A stretch of DNA of 64,000 nucleotides from Roseiarcus sp963835955 (GCA_963835955.1 CAWIHZ010000020.1:17827-81826); one strand, 5' to 3'. Positions 52,688-61,797 are shown, numbered from the stretch's first letter. The notes: a model not told the origin generated them from the letters alone. Numbers and translations: made by a program.

Positions 52688-53659
52688 TCACTCGCGGCGG
52701 CGCTGGAGGGAACTTGCGATCAACACCGAAATTATGAGCGCGGCGCCGATGACGACGATTGTCGCGTCGCCCTTGACGCCCGTCAACGCCAATCCGTCCT
52801 TCAGGAGCTGGATCATCGCCAGTCCGATCGCCGTGCCCCAGATCGTGCCGGAGCCGCCGAATATGCTGGCGCCGCCGAGCACCACGGCGGCGATGACGTC
52901 GAGTTCGTAGCCCGTTCCCATATCCGAGCGGGTCGTCGTCACGCGCGACACGAGCACAAAGGCGGAGAGGCCCGACATCAGGCCGGACAGGGTGTAGACG
53001 ATGAGCTTCACCCGATCGACCGACAGTGCGGAATAGCGCGCCGCGGTCTCATTGGCGCCGATCGCATAGAGCGCGCGGCCGAAGGTCGTGCGGTCGAGGA
53101 CGACGCCGAAAGCGACGATGGCGATGACCAGAATCCACACCTGCGTCGGCACTCCGGCGACGCTCCCCTGGCCGAGAAAATAGAACCATTGCGGATAGCC
53201 GCGCACGGAACGACCCTGGCTGATCCCCTCGGCGAGGCCTCGATAGAGAGCCAGGGTCGCGATGGTCATGATGAGCGGGGGCACCTTGACCCGGGTGATG
53301 ACGAGCCCGTTGAAGAAGCCCGCGAGTCCGCCGCTGGCGATCGAGAAGACGATCGCCAGCGGCAGCGGAAAGCCGAACGACTTCCAGGAAACGCCGAGCA
53401 CGATCGCGCACAGGCCGACAATCGCGCCGACGGAGAGATCGATGCCGCCGGTGATGATGACGAAGGTCATCGGCAGCGCGATGAGGCCGATCTCGGTCAC
53501 GAACCGGCCCTGGTTGAGCAGGTTGTCGACGGTGAGAAAGCGGTTGTTGAAGGCGCCGAGGCCGACGAGCGCGATCGCCAGAATGATCGCCAGCAGCGTT
53601 TCGTGCCGCTTGAGCCACCAGGGGGCCCGGCGGGCGCCGGTTTCGGCCACGGCGCTCAT
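52688..53659 (-). CDS. rhaQ: Rhamnose ABC transporter permease
   Basis: A 323-residue BPD_transp_2 permease with about nine helices. The ribose/rhamnose-type motifs are LIALPMTFVIITGGIDLSVG, GLAGFFNGLVITRVKVPPLI, MTIATLALYRGLAEGISQGR and VVLGGASIFGGSGTIWGT. ATG 53659 overlaps the RhaP stop as ATGA; the in-frame region further upstream is inside rhaP. The second of two permeases that form the channel with RhaP. Symbols P and Q are assigned by order only. Confidence 0.9.
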   Translation of the reverse strand: MSAVAETGARRAPWWLKRHETLLAIILAIALVGLGAFNNRFLTVDNLLNQGRFVTEIGLIALPMTFVIITGGIDLSVGAIVGLCAIVLGVSWKSFGFPLPLAIVFSIASGGLAGFFNGLVITRVKVPPLIMTIATLALYRGLAEGISQGRSVRGYPQWFYFLGQGSVAGVPTQVWILVIAIVAFGVVLDRTTFGRALYAIGANETAARYSALSVDRVKLIVYTLSGLMSGLSAFVLVSRVTTTRSDMGTGYELDVIAAVVLGGASIFGGSGTIWGTAIGLAMIQLLKDGLALTGVKGDATIVVIGAALIISVLIASSLQRRRE

Positions 53660-54654
53660 CGCTTCCATCCTCGCGCGGCGCGCCGCTGACGGCGCAGGAT
53701 GTCGGCGATCACGGTCACCAGAATCAGCGCCCCCTTGACGGCGTCGGTCCAGTATGGCGAGACGTTGATGAAGACCAGCGCGCTGGTGATCTCGGCGATC
53801 AGGATCGCCGCCAGCGTCGCGCCGACGACGGTGCCGACCCCGCCCAGAATGCTGACCCCGCCGACGACAGCGGCGGTGATGACGGTGAGCTCGAGACCCG
53901 ACGGGGTCGTGGACTGGATGACGCGAAGCTGCGTCGCATAGACCAGCGAGGCCAGGCCGGCGAAGAAGCCATGCAGCGCGAACACCATGACGACCGTGCG
54001 CTGGGGCGAGACGCCGCAAAGGCGCGCCGCCTCGGCATTGCCCCCCGTCGCGTAGATGGCCCGCCCGCTGGAGCTGTAGCGCATCCAGAGCGCCGCCAGA
54101 ACGGTGGTGAGGATCATGATCAGCACCGGCATCGGCAGCACGCCGAATAACTGCATGTCGGCGAGATGGAATTCCGCCGGAAGGTCGGTGATCCATCTGC
54201 CGCCGGTGACGCTGATGAGGCCGCCCTTGAGGATCGACAGCATGCCAAGCGTGACGACGATCGAGGGAATGCGCAGGTATGCGACCACGGCCCCCTGGGC
54301 CGCCATCACCGCAACGCCGATCACGAGCGGCACCAGCCAGGCGACAATGATTGGCGCGCCGCCGACAGCGAGCGAACCGCTGACGGTCGCCAGCACCCCG
54401 ATCAGCGCGCCGACGGAGATGTCGATGTTGCCCGAAATTATCACCATCGACATGCCGACCGCCGCCACCGCGATATAGGCGTTGCCGAGCAGAATATCGG
54501 CGAGATTGCGGCTGGTGAGAAAACGCGGATTGACGAATCCGACCGCGATCGCGAGACCGATAACCGCCGCCGCGAGCAGCGCTTCTTGCGAGGCGAAGCG
54601 CCGCAACAGGCCGCCGCGCGCGCTCCCGGCGCTTACGATCGCGACCGCGGTCAC
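53656..54654 (-). CDS. rhaP: Rhamnose ABC transporter permease
   Basis: A 332-residue BPD_transp_2 permease: FVNPRFLTSRNLADILLGNA, VGMSMVIISGNIDISVGALI, YLRIPSIVVTLGMLSILKGG, RYSSSGRAIYATGGNAEAAR and VVGGVSILGGVGTVVGATL are the conserved loops. GTG 54654 overlaps the RhaT stop (GTGA), so translation is coupled to the ATPase gene. Eight to ten membrane helices are predicted by eye. The tail RQRRAARGWKR is cytosolic and basic. Confidence 0.92.
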   Translation of the reverse strand: MTAVAIVSAGSARGGLLRRFASQEALLAAAVIGLAIAVGFVNPRFLTSRNLADILLGNAYIAVAAVGMSMVIISGNIDISVGALIGVLATVSGSLAVGGAPIIVAWLVPLVIGVAVMAAQGAVVAYLRIPSIVVTLGMLSILKGGLISVTGGRWITDLPAEFHLADMQLFGVLPMPVLIMILTTVLAALWMRYSSSGRAIYATGGNAEAARLCGVSPQRTVVMVFALHGFFAGLASLVYATQLRVIQSTTPSGLELTVITAAVVGGVSILGGVGTVVGATLAAILIAEITSALVFINVSPYWTDAVKGALILVTVIADILRRQRRAARGWKR

Positions 54655-56201
54655 GCCGCCCTCTCCACGTCCGGCGCTTCGCCCATCATCGCCGATCCGA
54701 CCGCCTGAGAGGTCGCCGCCGCGCGGTCGAACTCAGCGACCAGCCGCCCCTCGCGCATCACCAGCACCCGGTCGCTCATGCCCAGCACTTCCGGCAACTC
54801 GCTCGAGATCATCAGGATCGCCACTCCGGTCCCCGCGAGCTCGCTCATCAGGCGATGAATCTCCGCCTTGGCGCCGACGTCGATGCCGCGCGTCGGCTCG
54901 TCGAGAATGAGAAGCTTGGGATCGTTGGCGAGCCACTTGCCGAGCACGATCTTCTGCTGGTTGCCGCCGGAAAGCCGGCCGGCGATCTCTTCGATCGAAC
55001 TCGTCTTGACGCTGAATCGCGTGACGCCTTCCTCCGCCATTCGCCGCTCGGCGGCGCGATCGATGAATCCGGCGCGCGACAGGCCGCCGAGCGCGGCGAG
55101 CGAAAAGTTGTGCAGGACGCTCATCGGCCGCACCAGGCCCTGCACCGCCCGGTCCTCCGGCACATAGCCGATGCCCAGGGCGCGCGCGGTCTCCGGCGAA
55201 TTGATCCGCACGCTCTCGCCGACGAGTTTGATTTCGCCGGACTCGGCGGGCGTAATGCCGAACAAGGTCTGCGCCAGTTCGCTGCGTCCGGAGCCGACCA
55301 GACCGGCGAGGCCGACGATCTCGCCGGCGCGCACCGTGAGGCTGACGCTCTTGGTCATCGGCCGGCGCACCAGATCGCGCGCCTCGAGCACCGGAGCGCC
55401 GATCGGAGCGACGGTCTTGGGAAAGAGATTGTCGATCCGCCGTCCCACCATCATCTGCACCAGTTCGGCGGCGTTGGTGTCGGCGACCATGCGCGCGCCG
55501 ACATAGGCGCCGTCGCGCAAAACGGTGACCCGGTCGGCGATGGCGAAAATCTCGTCGAGCCGGTGGCTGATGTAGACGATGCCGGCGCCGCGCGCCTTAA
55601 GGCGGCGCACGATGTCGAACAGCCGGGTGACGTCGCTCTCGGTCAGGGCGGCGGTCGGCTCGTCCATGATGAGAATGCGCGCGTCTTGCGAAAGCGCGCG
55701 CAGGATTTCGACCCGCTGGCGGTTGCCGACCGACAGCGCGCCGACGATCTGGTCGGCGGCGAGATCGTCGATTTCCAGCGAGGCCAGCAGCCGTTCCGCC
55801 GCGGCGCGCATCGCTCGCCAGTCGATCCGCCCCAGCCCGGCGCGCGGCGCATGGCCGAGGAAAATGTTCTCCGCCACCGTCAGTTCGGGAAACAGCAGCA
55901 GTTCCTGATAGATCGTCGCCACGCCGGCGCGCCGGGCGTCGTCGGGGGTGGCGAAGCGGGCCTCGCTTCCGTCGACCAGGATCGCGCCGCCGTCCGGGTG
56001 GTAGACGCCGGAGACGATCTTGATCAGCGTCGACTTGCCGGCGCCGTTCTCGCCCAGGAGCGCGTGGACCTCGCCGGCCGCGACGTCGAAGGAAACGCCC
56101 GACAGCGCGCGCACGCCAGGGAACGCCTTCTCGATGTCCCTGACCTGCAGCAGGGGGACGGCGGACGCGGACAAGTCGGCGTCCTTGGCCGCGCCGCTCA
56201 C
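54651..56201 (-). CDS. rhaT: Rhamnose ABC transporter ATP-binding protein (two ATPase domains)
   Basis: A 516-residue tandem ABC ATPase of the sugar-importer type. Domain 1 has LLGENGAGKSTLIKI, signature LSVGNRQRVEILRALSQ and ILIMDEPTAALTESD. Domain 2 has the degenerate loop GLAGLVGSGRSELAQ, signature LSGGNQQKIVLGKWLAN and LLILDEPTRGIDVGA. GTG 56201 overlaps the rhaR stop; a long in-frame region upstream belongs to rhaR in another frame. In other rhizobial clusters the binding protein comes first; here the ATPase follows the regulator and the binding protein is fifth. Confidence 0.93.
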   Translation of the reverse strand: MSGAAKDADLSASAVPLLQVRDIEKAFPGVRALSGVSFDVAAGEVHALLGENGAGKSTLIKIVSGVYHPDGGAILVDGSEARFATPDDARRAGVATIYQELLLFPELTVAENIFLGHAPRAGLGRIDWRAMRAAAERLLASLEIDDLAADQIVGALSVGNRQRVEILRALSQDARILIMDEPTAALTESDVTRLFDIVRRLKARGAGIVYISHRLDEIFAIADRVTVLRDGAYVGARMVADTNAAELVQMMVGRRIDNLFPKTVAPIGAPVLEARDLVRRPMTKSVSLTVRAGEIVGLAGLVGSGRSELAQTLFGITPAESGEIKLVGESVRINSPETARALGIGYVPEDRAVQGLVRPMSVLHNFSLAALGGLSRAGFIDRAAERRMAEEGVTRFSVKTSSIEEIAGRLSGGNQQKIVLGKWLANDPKLLILDEPTRGIDVGAKAEIHRLMSELAGTGVAILMISSELPEVLGMSDRVLVMREGRLVAEFDRAAATSQAVGSAMMGEAPDVERAA

Positions 56202-57010
56202 GCCGCCACCGTCGAGCGCGGCTCGGAATCGACGACAATCGTGGGCACGCCCGCCTCGCGCAGCATGGCGAGCGCCTCCGGCGGCGCGCCGGCGTCCGTG
56301 ATCAGCGTATGGACGCGCGACAGCGGGCAGACGACGAGGCTTCCGCGGGCGACGAACTTCGAGGCGTCGGCGAGCACAATGAGTTTCTCGGCGCGCTTGA
56401 GCAGCTTCGTCTCCGCGCTGGCGATCAGCGGATCGCCCTCGATGATTCCGAGCGGCCCGATCGAGATCGCGCTCATGAACATGAGCCGGGCGGAATAATG
56501 CTGAATCGCGTCGTCGTCGAACGGCGCGACGATCAGTTTCTGGTCGCGATAGACTTCTCCGCCCGGCAGGGCGACCCGGTTCTGGGTCTCGTGAATAAGG
56601 AACTCGGCCAGCGGATAGGAGTTGGTCAGAATCTTGAGGCGCGCGCCGCGCAGGAACTCCGACATCTGGAAGGTCGTGGAGCCGCCGTTGACGATGATCA
56701 CGTCGCCGTCGGCGCACAGCTCGACCGCCTTGCGCGCGATCGCGCGCTTGGCTTCGATATTGATCGTACGGCTGACCTCGAACGCGCGGGTCGAAAGCGG
56801 CGTCTGGGCTTCCGGGCTGGAAAAGACGTCGCCGATAGCCTGGATGCCGCCGTGAACCCGCTCGGCGACGCCCGCCTCGGCCAGACGTCCGGCGTCGCGC
56901 CGCGCCGACGCGGCCGAGACGCCGGTCGCGGCCATGACGTCGGCGATCGAGAGGAAGCCCCGCTCGGCGAGCAGACTGCGGACGATTTCGGCGCGTTGTC
57001 GTTCGCGCAT
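56198..57010 (-). CDS. rhaR: DeoR/GlpR-family regulator of the rhamnose locus
   Basis: A 270-residue DeoR-type repressor. The HTH is RQRAEIVRSLLAERGFLSIA followed by DVMAATGVSAASARRDAGRL; the effector domain includes DGDVIIVNGGSTTFQMSEFL, LKILTNSYPLAEFL, VALPGGEVYRDQKL and RAEKLIVLADASKFVARGSL. Such regulators respond to a phosphorylated sugar, here probably a rhamnulose-phosphate-pathway metabolite. It is the first gene of the leftward operon and faces rhaD across 195 bases, so it probably controls both units (inference). ATG 57010 follows aaggggcc. Confidence 0.92.
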   Translation of the reverse strand: MRERQRAEIVRSLLAERGFLSIADVMAATGVSAASARRDAGRLAEAGVAERVHGGIQAIGDVFSSPEAQTPLSTRAFEVSRTINIEAKRAIARKAVELCADGDVIIVNGGSTTFQMSEFLRGARLKILTNSYPLAEFLIHETQNRVALPGGEVYRDQKLIVAPFDDDAIQHYSARLMFMSAISIGPLGIIEGDPLIASAETKLLKRAEKLIVLADASKFVARGSLVVCPLSRVHTLITDAGAPPEALAMLREAGVPTIVVDSEPRSTVAA

Positions 57011-57205
57011 GGCCCCTTGCCGCTTCCTCGAGTGAGCTTTGGTTGTTTGAGACTTCGTGCCATAGGCGCCGCGCACTGTCAATCAAGCTCGATCAAATAC
57101 GCTCACTCCGCTCGCGCCCGGGCGCAAAACCCGAAACCATTGACGCCCCGCGATCATTTGCTTTAAGGATCGCTCAAAATCGCGCGAAATCGAGAGGAAC
57201 GACCC
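57011..57205. promoter_or_regulatory. Divergent rhaR/rhaD control region
   Basis: 195 bp between the divergent operons. For rhaD a TTGACG (57140-57145) lies 17 bases before ttaagg (57163-57168), a plausible sigma-70 promoter. Related half-sites gatcaaat (57092) and gatcattt (57152), and gatcgctcaaaa near 57168, are candidate RhaR contacts. The rhaD ribosome site is gagagga (57191-57197). No experimental support. Confidence 0.5.
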
Positions 57206-59311
57206 ATGGGCGGCGAACATCCCCGCTTCGAGGCTCCATTGGCGGATCTGTGGGACGACGCCCACGCGGCGGCGCTCGACGAACCCGGCCTTCTGCTCTA
57301 CCGCTCCAACCTGCTCGGCAGCGATCTTCGCATCACCAATTTCGGCGGCGGCAACACCTCCGCCAAGATCGTTGAGCCGGATCCGCTGAGCGGCGCGCCG
57401 ACGCGCGTTCTCTGGGTCAAGGGCTCGGGCGGCGACATCGGGTCGATGAAGCTCGACGGCTTTTCGACCCTCTATCTCGACAAGCTGATCGGCCTCAAGC
57501 CGATCTACCGCGGCCTCGCGCATGAAGACGAGATGGTCGCGCTGTTCAATCATTGCACCTTCAACCTCAATCCGCGCGCCGCCTCGATCGACACGCCGCT
57601 GCACGCGTTCGTTCCCCATGTCCATGTCGATCACGTTCACGCCGACGCCGTCATCGCGCTCGCGGCCAGCGAAAACGCCGAGGCGCTGACGCGCGAGGCG
57701 TTCGGCGGCGAGCTCGGCTTTCTGCCGTGGCAGCGGCCGGGCTTCGACCTCGGCCTCAAGCTCGGGGCGATGGCGGAAGCCAACCCGGCTCTCAAGGGGG
57801 TCGTGCTCGGCGGCCACGGCCTCTTCACCTGGGGACCGACGGCGAAGGACTGCTACCGGACGACGCTGGCGACGATCAACACGGCCGCGGCCTGGCTTGG
57901 CGCCAACGGGCGCGGGGAGGCCTTCGGCGGGGCGCGCGTCAAGGCGCTGTCGCCGGCCGAGCGGCGCGACGCCGCAGCCGCGCTGCTGCCCGCCATCCGC
58001 AAGCGCATCTCCGCCGGCGAGCGCAAGATCGGACATTTCACCGACGCGCCGGCGGTGCTGGAATTCGTCAATTCGCGCGACCTCGAGGCCCTGGCCGCGC
58101 TCGGAACCTCGTGCCCGGATCATTTCCTGCGCACCAAGATCCGGCCGCTGGTGCTGGCCTTCGATCCCGCGTCGCCCAACCTCGACGCGGTCATCGCTTC
58201 GCTCGACCAGACTCTCGACGACTATCGCGCCGGCTACGCGGCCTATTACCAGCGCAGCAAGCACGCGAACTCGCCGGCGATGCGCGATCCCAACCCGGTC
58301 ATCTATCTCGCGCCCGGCGTCGGCATGCTGTCCTTCGCCAAGGACAAGGCGACGGCCCGCATCGCCGCCGAATTCTATCTCAATGCGATCAATGTCATGC
58401 GCGGCGCCGCAAGCGTCAGCCGCTACGTCGGGCTCGCCGAGCAGGAAGCCTTCGACATCGAATACTGGCTGCTCGAGGAGGCGAAACTGCAACGGATGCC
58501 GAAGCCGAAGTCGCTCGCCGGGCGGGTCGCGCTGGTGACCGGCGGCGCCGGCGGCATCGGGCGGGCGATCGCGGCGCGGCTGATGGGCGAAGGCGCCTGC
58601 GCCGTGTTCGCCGACATCGACGCGAGGAGCCTCGAGGAAACCGTGGCCGAATTCCGCCAGCGGTTCGGCAAGGACGCCGCGATCGGCGTCGTTGCGGACG
58701 TGACGGACGAGAAGGCGGTCGAGGCCGCCTTCCGCGAGGCCGTTCTCGCCTATGGCGGGCTCGACATTCTGGTCTCCAACGCCGGCATCGCCTCGGCGTC
58801 GCCGTTCGAGGACACCTCGCTCGAGTTGTGGAACCGCAATATTGCAATCCTCGCCACCGGGTATTTTCTCTCCGCCCGGGCCGGCTACCGGATCATGAAG
58901 GATCAGGGCCTCGGCGGCAGCATCGTCTTCATCGCCTCGAAGAATGCGCTTGCCGCCTCGGCGGGCGCGTCGGCCTATTGCGCCGCCAAGGCGGCGGAAG
59001 TGCATCTGGCGCGCTGTCTGGCGCTCGAAGGCGCCCCGTATGGCATTCGCGCCAACACCGTCAATCCTGACGCCGTGCTGCGCGGCTCCAAGATCTGGCA
59101 GGGGGAATGGCGGGCCCAAAGGGCCGCCTCGAACAAGGTCGGCGAGGCGGAACTCGAAGAGGTCTACCGCCAGCGCTCGATGCTGAAGCTGTCGGTCTAT
59201 CCCGAAGACATCGCCGAGGCGGTCTATTATTTCGCCTCCGATCTCTCCGCCAAAAGCACCGGCAACATTCTCAACGTCGACGCCGGCAACGCCGTGAGTT
59301 TCACCAGGTAG
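57206..59311 (+). CDS. rhaD: Bifunctional rhamnulose-1-phosphate aldolase / short-chain dehydrogenase
   Basis: A 701-residue two-domain enzyme. The N-terminal class II aldolase region has ITNFGGGNTSAKIVEPDPL, WVKGSGGDIGSM and the metal-binding HVHVDHVHADAVIALAAS. From about 435 an SDR follows: VALVTGGAGGIGRAIAARLM, ILVSNAGIASASPFED, and the Ser/Tyr/Lys set around FIASKNALAASAGASAYCAA. The aldolase splits rhamnulose-1-phosphate to DHAP and lactaldehyde, and the dehydrogenase would oxidise or reduce lactaldehyde. This fused architecture is characteristic of rhizobial-type RhaD. It is followed by a palindromic repeat and rhaI. Confidence 0.95.
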   Translation: MGGEHPRFEAPLADLWDDAHAAALDEPGLLLYRSNLLGSDLRITNFGGGNTSAKIVEPDPLSGAPTRVLWVKGSGGDIGSMKLDGFSTLYLDKLIGLKPIYRGLAHEDEMVALFNHCTFNLNPRAASIDTPLHAFVPHVHVDHVHADAVIALAASENAEALTREAFGGELGFLPWQRPGFDLGLKLGAMAEANPALKGVVLGGHGLFTWGPTAKDCYRTTLATINTAAAWLGANGRGEAFGGARVKALSPAERRDAAAALLPAIRKRISAGERKIGHFTDAPAVLEFVNSRDLEALAALGTSCPDHFLRTKIRPLVLAFDPASPNLDAVIASLDQTLDDYRAGYAAYYQRSKHANSPAMRDPNPVIYLAPGVGMLSFAKDKATARIAAEFYLNAINVMRGAASVSRYVGLAEQEAFDIEYWLLEEAKLQRMPKPKSLAGRVALVTGGAGGIGRAIAARLMGEGACAVFADIDARSLEETVAEFRQRFGKDAAIGVVADVTDEKAVEAAFREAVLAYGGLDILVSNAGIASASPFEDTSLELWNRNIAILATGYFLSARAGYRIMKDQGLGGSIVFIASKNALAASAGASAYCAAKAAEVHLARCLALEGAPYGIRANTVNPDAVLRGSKIWQGEWRAQRAASNKVGEAELEEVYRQRSMLKLSVYPEDIAEAVYYFASDLSAKSTGNILNVDAGNAVSFTR

Positions 59312-59329
59312 CGTGCATTCAGAGGCCGC

Positions 59330-59418
59330 CATTGCGAGCGAAGCGAAGCATTCTAGGTCAACGCCGCAGCCCTGCGATCTCCTGGATTGCATCGTCGCTC
59401 ACGCTCCTCGCAATGACG
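59330..59418. repeat. REP-like palindromic repeat between rhaD and rhaI
   Basis: An 89-bp diverged copy of the palindrome at 4353-4440. The outer arms are cattgcgag and ctcgcaatg(acg); the inner arms are gaagcattctagg and cctggattgcatc, where the first copy has gagcaatccag and ctggattgcttc. It again lies between two genes of one operon. Confidence 0.8.
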
Positions 59419-59435
59419 GGCGAACGGAGGAACCC

Positions 59436-60728
59436 ATGGCCTATCGCATCCCTGAGGCGCTGATCGGCGAGGCGAACGCCAAGAGCGCCGCCGCGCAGGC
59501 GGAGGATTATGGCGCGCTCGGGCGGCGTCTGAAGCGCGCCGGCCTCGACATCGAGGCGGTCACGGCGAAAGTCGCCGCCTTCGCGGTCGCGGTCCCGACC
59601 TGGGGCGTCGGCACCGGCGGCACCCGCTTCGCCCGCTTTCCCGGCCCCGGCGAGCCGCGCGGCATCTTCGACAAGCTGGAGGATTGCGCGACCATCCATC
59701 AGCTGACCCGCGCGACCCCGACCTGCTCGCCGCATTTTCCCTGGGACAAGGTCGACGACTACCGGGAGCTGGCCGAGCGCGCGGCGGCGCTCGGGGTCGG
59801 TTTCGACGCCGTCAACTCCAACACCTTCCAGGATGCGCCCGGCCAGAAGCTCTCCTACAAGTTCGGCTCGCTCGCCCACAGCCAGAAGGCGGTGCGCGAT
59901 CAGGCCATCGCCCATAATGTCGAATGCATCGCAATCGGCGAGAAGCTCGGCTCCAAGGCGCTGACGGTCTGGATCGCCGACGGCTCCAATTTCCCAGGCC
60001 AGTCGAACCTCAATCGCGTCTTCGATTGGTATCTGGAATCGATGAGCGAGGTCTACGCCCGCCTGCCCGGCGACTGGCGGGTGTTTGTCGAGCACAAGCT
60101 CTACGAGCCGGCCTTCTACTCGACCGTGATCGCCGACTGGGGAACGAGCCTGATGGCGGCCGAGGCGCTGGGCGCAAAGGCGCATTGCCTGGTCGACCTC
60201 GGACACCACGCGCCCAACGTCAACATCGAGCAGGTCGTGGCGCGATTGATCCGCGCCGGACGGCTCGCGGGCTTTCACTTCAATGATTCCAAATACGGCG
60301 ACGACGATCTCGACGCCGGCTCGATCGACCCGTTCCGCCTGTTCCTGGTGTTCAACGAACTGGTCGACGCCGAGGCGCGCGGCGCGCCGGGCTTCAGCCC
60401 CGCCTACATGCTCGACCAGTCCCACAACGTCACCGACCCGATCGAGAGCCTGATCGCCTCGGCGATCGAGGTCCAGCGCGCCTATGCGCAGGCGCTTCTC
60501 GTCGACCGGAAGGCGCTCGAAGCCGCCCAAGAGGCCAACGACGTCATCAGCGCGCGCAGCCTGCTCAAAGAGGCTTTCGCCGCCGACGTGTCGCCGATCC
60601 TGGCTGAGGCGCGCTTCAAGGGCGGCGGCGCAATCGACCCGATCGCGGTCTATCGCGCTTCGAAATACCGCGCCCACAAAGCCAAGGAGCGCCCGGCGAC
60701 CCAGGGCTCGTCGTCGGGCATCGTCTGA
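59436..60728 (+). CDS. rhaI: L-rhamnose isomerase, rhizobial type
   Basis: A 430-residue TIM-barrel isomerase of the rhizobial RhaI group, distinct from E. coli RhaA. Landmarks are AVPTWGVGTGGTRFARFPGP, TPTCSPHFPWDKVDDYRELA, the metal-site acids in FVEHKLYEPAFYSTVIADWG, CLVDLGHHAPNVNIEQVVAR and GFHFNDSKYGDDDLDAGS. It converts L-rhamnose to L-rhamnulose. ATG 59436 follows cggaggaac; earlier in-frame codons come from the palindromic repeat. Its stop overlaps the next ATG (TGATG). Confidence 0.95.
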   Translation: MAYRIPEALIGEANAKSAAAQAEDYGALGRRLKRAGLDIEAVTAKVAAFAVAVPTWGVGTGGTRFARFPGPGEPRGIFDKLEDCATIHQLTRATPTCSPHFPWDKVDDYRELAERAAALGVGFDAVNSNTFQDAPGQKLSYKFGSLAHSQKAVRDQAIAHNVECIAIGEKLGSKALTVWIADGSNFPGQSNLNRVFDWYLESMSEVYARLPGDWRVFVEHKLYEPAFYSTVIADWGTSLMAAEALGAKAHCLVDLGHHAPNVNIEQVVARLIRAGRLAGFHFNDSKYGDDDLDAGSIDPFRLFLVFNELVDAEARGAPGFSPAYMLDQSHNVTDPIESLIASAIEVQRAYAQALLVDRKALEAAQEANDVISARSLLKEAFAADVSPILAEARFKGGGAIDPIAVYRASKYRAHKAKERPATQGSSSGIV

Positions 60729-61117
60729 TGCGAAAGAGAGTCGTGCGCGAGCGCGCGCTCGACAACGGGCGAGCCGCGAGCCCCGAACCGCCGAAGGCGA
60801 AGGACCGCGTCCCGATTCCGGCCGGCTACCGGCAGGGCGCAATTTCGGCGATCACGGTCCTGCTCGGCTTCTCACTGCTGTTCATGCGCTATTGGAGCTT
60901 CGAGGCGCCAGGCGCCTGGTCCGCCGCCTCGATCGCCGCGGCGGCGCTGTTGATTACCGCGATCGCGCTCGAACTCTATGCGCTTTGGCGATCGCTCAGG
61001 CTCGAAGACGACGACCCGACCGAGTACCGCAAGACGTTGAACTGGTTTGTGGCCTCGATCGTCGCGCTGGTGATCAGCCTGGTCATCGCCCAGATCGCGG
61101 TCAGCCTCAAGTTGTGA
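60728..61117 (+). CDS. Small three-helix membrane protein, uncharacterised
   Basis: A 129-residue protein with a charged N-terminus and three hydrophobic segments: about 38-56 (QGAISAITVLLGFSLLFMRY), 64-85 (WSAASIAAAALLITAIALEL) and 106-126 (WFVASIVALVISLVIAQIAV). The short loop LRLEDDDPTEYRKTLN joins the last two. It overlaps the rhaI stop by one base (TGATG), so it is probably translated with the rhamnose operon, but I recognise no family or role. Confidence 0.75.
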   Translation: MRKRVVRERALDNGRAASPEPPKAKDRVPIPAGYRQGAISAITVLLGFSLLFMRYWSFEAPGAWSAASIAAAALLITAIALELYALWRSLRLEDDDPTEYRKTLNWFVASIVALVISLVIAQIAVSLKL

Positions 61118-61216
61118 TTGGGGCGGCGGCGCGGAGCTACGCGGCGGGATCGATTCAGCAGTTGGGTCAGGGCGGGATCAAGGCGCGCCGGCTCGACCCG
61201 GCCATGTCGTCGTCGC

Positions 61217-61501
61217 CTACTCCGACATGACCGGCAAGCCCTCGATTTCCTTGCCGACGGCCTGCTCAGCCATGCGCAAATCGTAGGAAATTTGCAAGTT
61301 CAGCCAGAATTCCGGGCTGTTGCGGAACCAGTGACCAAGGCGCAAGGCCGTGTCGCCCGTGATCGAGCGCTTGCCCGCAATGATCTGGCTGATCCGGTTT
61401 TGCGGCACTTTGATCCGGCGCGCGAGCTCGGTGGCGCTCAGCCCGATCTCCTTCAGTTCGTCGCCGAGGATTTCGCCAGGATGGATGGGTGGTCTGGCCA
61501 T
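61217..61501 (-). CDS. higA: HigA-family antitoxin (XRE HTH)
   Basis: A 94-residue HTH antitoxin. MARPPIHPGEILGDELKEIG is the typical HigA opening, followed by the HTH (SATELARRIKVPQNRISQII, AGKRSITGDTALRLGHWFRN) and the SPEFWLNLQISYDLRMAEQ helix. It neutralises the toxin encoded 11 bases upstream and would autoregulate the pair. The toxin-first order is usual for higBA. Confidence 0.93.
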   Translation of the reverse strand: MARPPIHPGEILGDELKEIGLSATELARRIKVPQNRISQIIAGKRSITGDTALRLGHWFRNSPEFWLNLQISYDLRMAEQAVGKEIEGLPVMSE

Positions 61502-61512
61502 TTATGCGTCCT

Positions 61513-61797
61513 TCAGTGGTAGTCCACGATTTCTACATCCGACGGTCCCGGCGCGCCGTCCCGCCATTCGAAGCAAATCCGCCATTGCTGATTGATCCGA
61601 ATGCTGAACTGCCCGTCGCGGTCGCCTTTCAGGGCTTCGAGGCGGTTGCCCGGCAAGCTTCTCACGTCGGCGAGGCTGGTCGCAGCCGCCACAATCTCCA
61701 GCCTTTTGTAGGCTTGGCGGTCGAATCCTTGGAACTCACGCACATATTCGCCCGTGGCGAACCTTTCCGTCCTTTTGTCTCCAAACGTCAGGATCAT
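61513..61797 (-). CDS. higB: HigB/RelE-family toxin
   Basis: A 94-residue RelE/HigB-fold toxin: MILTFGDKRTERFATGEYVR, the helix KRLEIVAAATSLADVRSLPG, NRLEALKGDRDGQFSIRINQ, and the C-terminal active-site strand QWRICFEWRDGAPGPSDVEI. The family cleaves mRNA on the ribosome. ATG 61797 fits the fold; an in-frame ATG 27 bases upstream is possible. It is divergent from the HTH gene at 61970. Confidence 0.92.
   Translation of the reverse strand: MILTFGDKRTERFATGEYVREFQGFDRQAYKRLEIVAAATSLADVRSLPGNRLEALKGDRDGQFSIRINQQWRICFEWRDGAPGPSDVEIVDYH

Noticed and set aside
52688..54196. A 502-residue fused permease
   Set aside because: The N-terminal part is an out-of-frame reading of rhaP; the real rhaQ starts at the ATGA overlap at 53659.
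54651..57086. An 811-residue ATPase with a long N-terminal extension
   Set aside because: The extension is an out-of-frame reading of rhaR; the GTGA overlap at 56201 gives a normal two-domain ATPase.
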